NCBI GenBank assembly: GCA_019415525.1
Contig: DXZA01000063.1
Span: forward strand, 1 to 46,071
Direction: 5' to 3'
From: Tyzzerella sp.
Lineage (GTDB): Bacteria > Bacillota > Clostridia > Lachnospirales > Anaerotignaceae
DNA length: 46,071 bases
Each line of letters begins with the position of its first letter. Positions within the stretch are counted from its first letter, which is position 1. Positions 24,404 through 31,474 of the stretch are shown one piece after another. Under the pieces are notes generated by a model. It made no database searches. It worked only from the letters and a program-made list of their open reading frames with translations, and was not told the origin of the DNA. Both the position numbers and the translations under genes were made by a program.

Positions 24404-25240
24404 TTATCTTATTTTATTTGTATATGCATTAACCATATAGGGTTTTTCTTCATTTATAACATATATAAAATAGTATGGAATTATTTTTGATGATATATCA
24501 GCACCCTGTGTATCTTTTGATTGATAATCGTATACTATTTCTATTTTATCCACAGTTGCACTATTAACAATATAATCAGAAAATGTAAACAATGCTTCAT
24601 CAACGCCATATATCTCACTTTTTTCATCTATATAACCTTCTATTTCACAATACATTGCTGCAATATGTGCAATACCTTTATTATTAACAGTTATCTCATA
24701 TCTACTAGGATATATATAATTACCTTTATACTTTTCACAATATATAAATATATAATCATCGTCAAATTCTATTACATCAAGGAGAGAATATTTATTATTA
24801 TTACCTTCTATTTTAGCAATCATATTTTTTGCGATTTCTTCTGCCTTTTCATAGTCAAAACCTTCTATTTGGCTATTTCCTTGATTATATGACACTTGTA
24901 TATTGTTATCTTTATAAGTTACTGTTTTAGTATCACTTTTAATTATGTTATTATCAAATTCTATTGATACTTTTACATCTTCATTTTTAAAAAAATCTTT
25001 TACAATATCATCTTTGGTTACAGAAATAGGTCTAATATTTATTTTTTTCATAGGTGAATAATCTTCTTCAAGTTCAGTATAAACATATACATTTCTTTCT
25101 GAAAGAACTTCAATAGCTGATTTTTCTCTAGCAGATGATATTTTATATTCTTGACTACCCTTATAATTAAAGAAGAATAACACAATATTAAGGGCTATCA
25201 GTATAAATATAACTGTTCTTTTTGCAATATCCCAATCCAT
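24404..25240 (-). CDS. walI: WalI/YycI-like membrane-anchored accessory protein
   Basis: The 278-residue protein begins MDW, as YycI proteins do, then has one transmembrane helix (about 8-25) and a long extracytoplasmic domain made of repeated alpha/beta units. YycI partners YycH to modulate the WalK kinase across the membrane. Sequence similarity is seen mainly in the N-terminal region, overall fold pattern and gene order, so the assignment rests partly on context. It starts 10 bases after walH. Confidence 0.78.
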   Translation of the reverse strand: MDWDIAKRTVIFILIALNIVLFFFNYKGSQEYKISSAREKSAIEVLSERNVYVYTELEEDYSPMKKINIRPISVTKDDIVKDFFKNEDVKVSIEFDNNIIKSDTKTVTYKDNNIQVSYNQGNSQIEGFDYEKAEEIAKNMIAKIEGNNNKYSLLDVIEFDDDYIFIYCEKYKGNYIYPSRYEITVNNKGIAHIAAMYCEIEGYIDEKSEIYGVDEALFTFSDYIVNSATVDKIEIVYDYQSKDTQGADISSKIIPYYFIYVINEEKPYMVNAYTNKIR

Positions 25241-25250
25241 ACCATTCTCC

Positions 25251-26639
25251 TTATTTTTCGCAACTTACAGAATATACATTATTATCTATTGTTGTAAACC
25301 ATCTCAACTTAATACTGTCTTTACCACTCATATAATAAGCAAGTTTTATATCATCTACTTTTGTAACAATATCTCCACCATTATTTTCATAATTTATCAT
25401 TACTGTTTCATCTAGTGCTTTTATAAATTCTTTATTAATAACTGCAGTTTTAGAATCCTTTTCATAATTATATACAATTCTTCTATATTTTCTGACACTG
25501 TTGTTTTTAACACTTATTTCCATACAATAGTTTAAATTATTCATTTCCTTTAATATATCTGAAGGTATAAGTGGCATATTATTTACAGTATAATTAAAAC
25601 AGAATATATATTCATCATCATCTATATACCAATTCTCAAGATATATATCTGTTTTTAAAGAATTATCTCTTTCAATAAAACTTTTAGCAGTAGAATAAGC
25701 TGATATAAAGCTCTGTTCTACATTTTTATTAACAGCTTTATAATTAAAATATTCCAAAACTCCTGTAGAACTATATTTTACAACTGTATTATCATCACTA
25801 AAAAGATATTCTCCTTGTTCATTAATCTCGCTCCATTTTGATGTACTACTATCAAAAAAATTATCAATATATGATTCAAATAAACTTACAGAGAAATCTC
25901 CATTTTGCTCAAAAGGATTTATTCTTTTAAGAAGATTATACTCAATTTCTGTTTCAGTCCATTGAGGAACAAAAACATTATCATAAAATATATTAAAACC
26001 ACTTTGCTTTGTAGATATATATGTTATCTGATTATCTGATTTTATTTCACTATTTTGTCTTTTTTCAATAGCATCATAAATACTTTTTGAAAATTTGCTA
26101 TTTGTAACTTTATAATTATAACTTTCTTCTTTTTCAAGGTTCACAAAAGATATATTAAGTGTTGAACCATAGTTCATTTGTGGATATATCAAAATGCTAT
26201 TAAAATTAAAATCATTTCTTAAATCTCTGCTAACTCCAAATGATTTTTCAAAATCATTTATGTTTATACTTCCGTTATACTTAAAAATCAAACATTTAGG
26301 TATCAAAAAAGAATCCCAATCCAATTGAGATTTATCCAAAAATTCTCCCTTTGAAAATAACTCTTTTATACCATCATTTCCAAGGTCATATATACCACTA
26401 TCATCAGACTCAGAGTAAAATTTAGAAAACTTTTTATTGCCATAACCTGTTATAACAGTTGATGGCTCAAGTATATAAGTTTCCCCACTATATGTGCTAC
26501 CGTCATTTCCAAAATCTGAAAAAATCGTATAAAAAAAGTTATGGCTATCATTATCATAAAGCCATAACTTTCCAGTCTGAACTACGGTAGCTATGACCAA
26601 AGCAATGATTACAAAATTTTGTATCTTGCTAAGTTTCAT
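25251..26639 (-). CDS. walH: WalH/YycH-like membrane-anchored accessory protein
   Basis: The 462-residue protein has one N-terminal transmembrane helix (about 6-25) and a large extracytoplasmic region rich in Asn, Ser and Tyr. Position between the walK region and walI, length and topology match YycH, which with YycI restrains or tunes WalK. The ATG at 26639 follows GGTGA; a GTG at 26648 would overlap the upstream gene's end. Direct sequence identity to YycH is weak by eye, so the name depends on context. Confidence 0.72.
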   Translation of the reverse strand: MKLSKIQNFVIIALVIATVVQTGKLWLYDNDSHNFFYTIFSDFGNDGSTYSGETYILEPSTVITGYGNKKFSKFYSESDDSGIYDLGNDGIKELFSKGEFLDKSQLDWDSFLIPKCLIFKYNGSININDFEKSFGVSRDLRNDFNFNSILIYPQMNYGSTLNISFVNLEKEESYNYKVTNSKFSKSIYDAIEKRQNSEIKSDNQITYISTKQSGFNIFYDNVFVPQWTETEIEYNLLKRINPFEQNGDFSVSLFESYIDNFFDSSTSKWSEINEQGEYLFSDDNTVVKYSSTGVLEYFNYKAVNKNVEQSFISAYSTAKSFIERDNSLKTDIYLENWYIDDDEYIFCFNYTVNNMPLIPSDILKEMNNLNYCMEISVKNNSVRKYRRIVYNYEKDSKTAVINKEFIKALDETVMINYENNGGDIVTKVDDIKLAYYMSGKDSIKLRWFTTIDNNVYSVSCEK

Positions 26640-26650
26640 AATTATCACCG

Positions 26651-27106
26651 TTAATATAATGCTATTGTAGTATTCATTCCAGGTATACTTATACCATTTT
26701 CAAGTTCTGTTTTTATAAGTCTATTTTTTCTTTTTATTGTACAACTACCAGAGCTTGTATTTTTACCATTTTTATCAGCTTCAATATATATAACATTTTC
26801 ACCAATCTCAAGTTCAACTGTTTGACTAAATAAGCCTGTAGGACCTATTTGTATTTCATAATTTGCATAATTACTAAGAGTACCACTTGCATTTTTCTTA
26901 CTTAAAGATATTGATATTGTAGAACCATTTTCACTCCATCCAGTAATAGTTCTTGTTTTATCAAATGTAGACTCTGTATCACCTATTTCAATTCCGCTTG
27001 TAACAGAAAAATTCACACTATTGGAGGAATATTCATCTGCATAAGCGAAAGTTGGAGCAAAAAATACAAAAAAGAATACTAACAATCCAAAAAACTTGGT
27101 TTTCAT
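26651..27106 (-). CDS. Secreted protein of unknown function inside the wal operon
   Basis: The 151-residue product has a clear signal peptide: positive start MKTK, a Phe/Leu/Val-rich core, and an A-Y-A cleavage motif near residue 23. The mature part (about 128 residues) is Ser/Thr/Asn-rich and reads as a beta-sandwich, with TITGWSENGSTISISL, GPTGLFSQTVELEIGENVIYIEAD and a basic end. This resembles Ig-like or cadherin-like accessory domains; no catalytic motif is seen. It lies 129 bp after walK and 11 bp before walH. It has its own promoter with a perfect WalR box, so it is probably part of the wall-stress response. I do not recognise a named family. Confidence 0.8.
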   Translation of the reverse strand: MKTKFFGLLVFFFVFFAPTFAYADEYSSNSVNFSVTSGIEIGDTESTFDKTRTITGWSENGSTISISLSKKNASGTLSNYANYEIQIGPTGLFSQTVELEIGENVIYIEADKNGKNTSSGSCTIKRKNRLIKTELENGISIPGMNTTIALY

Positions 27107-27153
27107 CTCTATGCAGCCTCCTTCCCTTACTATATTATTTCCATATAAACAGT

Positions 27154-27159
27154 ATTATA
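27154..27159 (-). promoter_or_regulatory. -10 element of the secreted-protein promoter
   Basis: TATAAT on the minus strand lies 10 bases downstream of the WalR box. The -35 region is replaced by the box, as at activator-dependent promoters. Confidence 0.65.
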
Positions 27160-27169
27160 AAACAGTAAT

Positions 27170-27186
27170 GTTACAATTATATTACA
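27170..27186 (-). promoter_or_regulatory. WalR box upstream of the secreted-protein gene
   Basis: On the minus strand TGTAAT-ATAAT-TGTAAC fits the WalR consensus TGTWAH-N5-TGTWAH exactly. A degenerate second copy, TGTAAT-TCAAA-CGTAAG (27192-27208), lies 22 bp further upstream, about two helical turns away. Confidence 0.7.
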
Positions 27187-27235
27187 TACGCCTTACGTTT
27201 GAATTACATTATATTGGTATATAAGGAAACAATAA

Positions 27236-29032
27236 TTAATTTTGCTCCTTAATTATACCATTAAAATTTTTATTAAACCACATAGTCATAGCAGTTCCTT
27301 TACCATATTCACTTTCAACAGTAATTTTACCATCATGTATTTCCATTATTTCTTTTGCTATTGAAAGTCCAAGACCGGTACCACCCATAGCTCTACTTCT
27401 TGCTTTATCAACACGATAAAATCTTTCAAATATTCTTGGAAGGTCACTTTTAGGTATACCCATTCCTGTATCCTTAACTGTAAGTTTATAATATTTTTCA
27501 TCTTCTTCAATAAAAACTTTTATTTCAGCATTATTAAGACTGTATTTTATAGCATTAGTTATTATATTATTTACAACCTGACCTATTCTATCTCTGTCTG
27601 CTTGTATAATAACATCTTTATAATATGGTATAAAATACAGATTTTGCTCTTTAGCATCAGCATGTATTTTATTTTGTTTTATTACATCAGACATATAGGA
27701 ATTAAGGTTTATTTCACTAATTGAAAGCATAATTTGCTTATTATCAAATCTTGAAAGTTGTAATAAATCTCTGACAAGAAAAGACATTCTGTCTGCTTCT
27801 CCATTTATTATACCAAGAAACTCCATTGCTATTTCTTTATCATCCACAGCACCATCAAGAAGTGTTTCTGTATAACTTTTTACGGTTGTAAGAGGTGTCC
27901 TTAATTCATGAGAAACGTTAGCAACAAACTCTTTTCTCATATCATCAAGTTTTTTAGCTTCTGTTATATCCTGCAATACTACAACTATACCATCTATAAT
28001 ATCTTTTTCTCTATAATATGGTGTAAAATCAGCAGTTATAAATTTTTTACCAACAGGAAATGTTACTTTTTTTGAACTATCCTTTGTAATATCTATATAA
28101 ACCCCAGAATTAATATCAAAGAATTTTATAAACTCTGTAAAACTCATATTAAAATCTGTAAGTTCAAGCATTTCTATTGCAACGCTATTTACATGCATAA
28201 GATTTCCAAGACTATCGTATGATATAACACCATCACTCATATTATGAAGTATTATTTCAAGCTTATTTTTTTCATTTGAAATAATATTTATATTTTTATG
28301 CAGCTCCTGTGCCATATTATTAAAACTTATTGTAAGCTGACCTATTTCATCATCAGACTTAACAACAGCTTTCTGATTAAGATTACCATTTGCTAAAGCT
28401 TTAGCTTTTGATGTAAGCTCAAGTATAGGGCCTGTAATTGTTTTTGCAAATATATAACCCATAAAAGCAGTAAGTGTAAGTGCTATAAATAAAGATATAA
28501 TTATACTTCTTCTTGTTTGTTCAAGGCTTGATTTTATATCTGTAGCATCTATTCTTGAAAAAATAACATATTTAACTTCCCCACTATTATCTTTTACAGG
28601 AGAAGCATAACTTATCCAATACTTTGCAAGACCTGATGTATCAGTACTCCTTTTAAATATATCAAATGACTTTGTCCCTGAAAGTGCTGATATTACAGAA
28701 GCATTTCTATATTGGGGAAAAGGTTCCTTAGCAACAGTTGTAGAAGCTATAGTATTACCATTAATATCTATTATATTACCTTGAGTATTTGATATACTAG
28801 AACCACCTTGAGAAAATTTGAGCAACTCATCTTGAAATTTAGTTTCATCACCACTTGAAATAACTTGTTCTTGTATTCTTTCTGTATATAATTCAAGCTG
28901 TGTTTTAGCCTTTTCCTGCTCTATATTTTGAAGGCTAATAAGAATATAGGTACCACTTACAATAGTAACTATAAGCACCAAGCCTAAATACATTATCATA
29001 AGTTTATATTTTATACTTCCTATAATTTTCAT
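27236..29032 (-). CDS. walK: WalK (YycG)-like sensor histidine kinase
   Basis: The 598-residue kinase has transmembrane helices at about 9-33 and 175-197 enclosing an extracytoplasmic PDC-like domain. Then follow HAMP (about 198-250), a PAS domain (about 255-360), HisKA with H375 in NVSHELRTPLTTVKSY, and an ATPase domain with NNIITNAIKYS and GTGLGLSIAKEI. This domain order matches WalK, which senses wall or lipid II status and phosphorylates WalR. It lies 18 bases after walR. The large gap after it (129 bp) holds the WalR-box promoter. Confidence 0.95.
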   Translation of the reverse strand: MKIIGSIKYKLMIMYLGLVLIVTIVSGTYILISLQNIEQEKAKTQLELYTERIQEQVISSGDETKFQDELLKFSQGGSSISNTQGNIIDINGNTIASTTVAKEPFPQYRNASVISALSGTKSFDIFKRSTDTSGLAKYWISYASPVKDNSGEVKYVIFSRIDATDIKSSLEQTRRSIIISLFIALTLTAFMGYIFAKTITGPILELTSKAKALANGNLNQKAVVKSDDEIGQLTISFNNMAQELHKNINIISNEKNKLEIILHNMSDGVISYDSLGNLMHVNSVAIEMLELTDFNMSFTEFIKFFDINSGVYIDITKDSSKKVTFPVGKKFITADFTPYYREKDIIDGIVVVLQDITEAKKLDDMRKEFVANVSHELRTPLTTVKSYTETLLDGAVDDKEIAMEFLGIINGEADRMSFLVRDLLQLSRFDNKQIMLSISEINLNSYMSDVIKQNKIHADAKEQNLYFIPYYKDVIIQADRDRIGQVVNNIITNAIKYSLNNAEIKVFIEEDEKYYKLTVKDTGMGIPKSDLPRIFERFYRVDKARSRAMGGTGLGLSIAKEIMEIHDGKITVESEYGKGTAMTMWFNKNFNGIIKEQN

Positions 29033-29050
29033 AAATCAAAAACTCCAAAC

Positions 29051-29743
29051 TTAGCTATTAAAATAGTAGCCTACGCCTCTTTTTGTAAGTATATAAGAAG
29101 GTTTACTTGGGTCATCTTCTATTTTTTCCCTAAGCCTTCTTATAGTAACATCAACAGTTCTTACATCTCCAAAATATTCATATCCCCAAACTTTTTCAAG
29201 AAGCATTTCCCTAGAAAAAACCTGTGTTTTTTGCTGTGCTAAAAACTTCAAAAGTTCAAACTCTCTAAATGTAAGTTCAATTATAACATCATCTTTTCTT
29301 ACTTCATATCTATCTAAATCTATAACAAGTTTACCAAAAGATATTATATTATTAGAAGACTGAGATTTTTTTGATACAACTTCATATTTTCTTAAATTAG
29401 CCTTTACCCTTGCCATAAGTTCTCTTATTCCAAAAGGCTTTGTAACATAATCATCAGCACCAAGCTCAAGTCCAAGAACTTTATCAACTTCTTCAGCTCT
29501 TGCAGTAAGCATTATTATAGGTGTAGAAAACTTTTCTCTTACCTTTTTACAAACCTCATATCCATCTACTTTAGGCATCATAATATCTAAAAGTATAAGG
29601 TCAGGATTTTCTGTAAATGCCTTTACAATACCTTCTTCACCATCATTAGCTGTAATAACTTCATAACCTTCTTTTTTAAGGTTAAATTTAATAATATCAG
29701 CAATCGCTTTTTCATCATCAACAACGAGTATTTTTTTGCTCAT
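29051..29743 (-). CDS. walR: WalR (YycF)-like response regulator
   Basis: The 230-residue OmpR-family regulator has a receiver domain with DD at 9-10, phospho-acceptor D53 in LILLDIMMPKVDGYEV and DYVTKPFGIREL. The winged-helix domain ends in DVTIRRLREKIE and the RGVGYYF signature. WalR activates autolysin and wall-metabolism genes through TGTWAH-N5-TGTWAH repeats, two of which occur in this window. GGAGG precedes the ATG. Its own promoter lies at 29804-29832. Confidence 0.95.
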   Translation of the reverse strand: MSKKILVVDDEKAIADIIKFNLKKEGYEVITANDGEEGIVKAFTENPDLILLDIMMPKVDGYEVCKKVREKFSTPIIMLTARAEEVDKVLGLELGADDYVTKPFGIRELMARVKANLRKYEVVSKKSQSSNNIISFGKLVIDLDRYEVRKDDVIIELTFREFELLKFLAQQKTQVFSREMLLEKVWGYEYFGDVRTVDVTIRRLREKIEDDPSKPSYILTKRGVGYYFNS

Positions 29744-29803
29744 ATCTTACCTCCAAAAACCATAAACAAAAGGCTTTTTACTATTATATATCACATGAAT
29801 TTA

Positions 29804-29832
29804 ATTATACTAAAATTAGCATGTATTGTAAA
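29804..29832 (-). promoter_or_regulatory. walR operon promoter
   Basis: On the minus strand TTTACA (29827-29832), a 17-base spacer and a perfect TATAAT (29804-29809). Confidence 0.82.
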
Positions 29833-29852
29833 ATTTAAAATAATAAAAAAAA

Positions 29853-29867
29853 CCGGCATAAAGCCGG
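29853..29867 (-). terminator. Terminator after the FAD-dependent dehydrogenase
   Basis: CCGGC (29853-29857) pairs with GCCGG (29863-29867), followed on the minus strand by eight Ts. It separates this gene from the walR promoter. Confidence 0.82.
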
Positions 29868-29878
29868 ATAAAAATCAA

Positions 29879-31264
29879 TTATTTTTTATTGAGAATAATA
29901 TCAGCAACATAAAGACCATTTGCAGCTGCCTGAGAAAGAGAACGAGTAAACCCTGCTCCATCACCAACAGCATATATACCTTCACAGCCTTCAAGTTCAA
30001 ATTCAACAGTTTTAGGTCTTGCAGAATAATATTTACACTCTATACCATAAAGAAGAGTATCATAATTTGCTGTTCCTGGTGCTATACTGTCTAAAGCATG
30101 AAGAGTTTCAACAATATTATCAAGCTGTCTTTTTGGTATACAAAGACTTAAATCTCCTGCAACAGCATTCATTGTTGGTCTTGTTGTAGACTGTGCAAGA
30201 CGTTTTGCATCTGTTCTTCTTCCATTTTCAAGGTCACCAAGACGCTGAACCAAAACACTTCCACCACTTATAAGATTAGCAAGACTTGCAACATGTCTTG
30301 CATATTCAATAGGCTCTTTAAATGGTTCTGTAAAACGTATTGTTGAAAGAAGAGCAAAGTTTGAATTTTGTGTTTTTCTTGAAGCATCTCTATATGAATG
30401 ACCATTTACAGTAAGAACACCATCTGTATTTTCAGTAACAACACTACCTCTTTCATTAAAACAGAACATTCTTGTTGTATCACCGTATCTTTTACTTCTA
30501 TACCATATTTTAGGTTCATAAATCTTCTTAGAAAAATGTTCCCATATCATAGAAGGTAATTCAACACGAACACCTATATCAACCTGATTATTTTTTAAAG
30601 GTATATTATTTTCTTCACACCATTTTGAAAAAAATCTACTTCCTGCTCTACCAACTGCAAATATTATATTTTTAGCAGAAATACATTTTTCACCGTCTTT
30701 ATTTGAAATTATTATCTCTTTTGTATCTTTATTGACATCAGTTGCAACTGTATCTGAAAGTATTTCACATCTTTCACCTACTGCAACAATAAGTTTTCTC
30801 ATAGTTTCAAAATTACTATCTGTACCAAGATGTTTAAGTTGTGCCTGACTCATATGCAAATCATTTTGAAGACAAATTTTTTTAAGTTCATTATCTGGCA
30901 TAAATCTTTCTGTTGTAGCACCATATTTAACAAGTATTTCATCTGCTTGTTCAATATAATTTATAACAGTTTCAGGTTCAAGAAACTCTGTAAGCCAACC
31001 ACCATATTCTGTTGATATTACATATTTACCATCAGAAAATGCCCCTGCTCCAGCCATACCTTCCATAATAGCACATGATTTACATTTTATACATTTATCT
31101 GTTTTCTTTGCAACAATAGGACATATTCTTTTTTCTATTGTGTGTCCTTTTTCTATTATAACAACTTTTAGTTCCGGATTTTTTTCTGTCAAGCGATAGG
31201 CATTCATTATTCCGCCTATACCTCCACCAATAATAGCAACATCATAATCTTTTTTAATACTCAT
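29879..31264 (-). CDS. FAD-dependent dehydrogenase (COG2509-like)
   Basis: The 461-residue flavoprotein has an N-terminal dinucleotide loop (YDVAIIGGGIGGIMNAYRL) and FAD-binding segments IIFAVGRAGSRF and GIYAVGDGAGFTRSLSQAAANGL. A Cys-rich segment, CPIVAKKTDKCIKCKSC (about residues 50-66), could be redox-active or metal-binding, but it is conserved in some of the family and not proven to bind a cluster. Substrate is unknown. The ATG at 31264 follows GGAGGTG. The promoter overlaps a TTGTGCACAA palindrome, suggesting redox or metabolite control. It is monocistronic, ending at its own terminator. Confidence 0.88.
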   Translation of the reverse strand: MSIKKDYDVAIIGGGIGGIMNAYRLTEKNPELKVVIIEKGHTIEKRICPIVAKKTDKCIKCKSCAIMEGMAGAGAFSDGKYVISTEYGGWLTEFLEPETVINYIEQADEILVKYGATTERFMPDNELKKICLQNDLHMSQAQLKHLGTDSNFETMRKLIVAVGERCEILSDTVATDVNKDTKEIIISNKDGEKCISAKNIIFAVGRAGSRFFSKWCEENNIPLKNNQVDIGVRVELPSMIWEHFSKKIYEPKIWYRSKRYGDTTRMFCFNERGSVVTENTDGVLTVNGHSYRDASRKTQNSNFALLSTIRFTEPFKEPIEYARHVASLANLISGGSVLVQRLGDLENGRRTDAKRLAQSTTRPTMNAVAGDLSLCIPKRQLDNIVETLHALDSIAPGTANYDTLLYGIECKYYSARPKTVEFELEGCEGIYAVGDGAGFTRSLSQAAANGLYVADIILNKK

Positions 31265-31313
31265 ATGAATACACCTCCGAAAATTAAAATCAAATATATT
31301 GTTATTCATAATC

Positions 31314-31323
31314 TTGTGCACAA
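31314..31323. repeat. TTGTGCACAA palindrome at the FAD dehydrogenase start site
   Basis: A perfect 10-bp palindrome lies directly downstream of the -10 element, at the predicted transcription start. This is a repressor-operator position. The binding protein is unknown. Confidence 0.55.
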
Positions 31324-31331
31324 AACATCTT

Positions 31332-31361
31332 ATTATGTACCTTAAATACTATTATTGTCAA
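31332..31361 (-). promoter_or_regulatory. FAD dehydrogenase promoter
   Basis: On the minus strand TTGACA (31356-31361), an 18-base spacer and CATAAT (31332-31337). Confidence 0.75.
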
Positions 31362-31440
31362 TATAAATTTCTGATTTTTATTCTTTTCTATGTTTTATAT
31401 AAAATAATATTATATTTTTCATATATTTTAACAACAAAAA

Positions 31441-31464
31441 GGGAGTATGCAGAAACATACTCCC
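31441..31464 (-). terminator. SLH protein terminator
   Basis: GGGAGTATG (31441-31449) pairs with CATACTCCC (31456-31464), followed by TTTTT on the minus strand. Confidence 0.88.
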
Positions 31465-31474
31465 TAATAAAAAA

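Noticed and set aside
24404..26639. Toxin or secreted enzyme in the two long hydrophilic proteins after walK
   Set aside because: Their topology, lengths and order fit YycI/YycH accessory proteins and no toxin or catalytic motif is seen.
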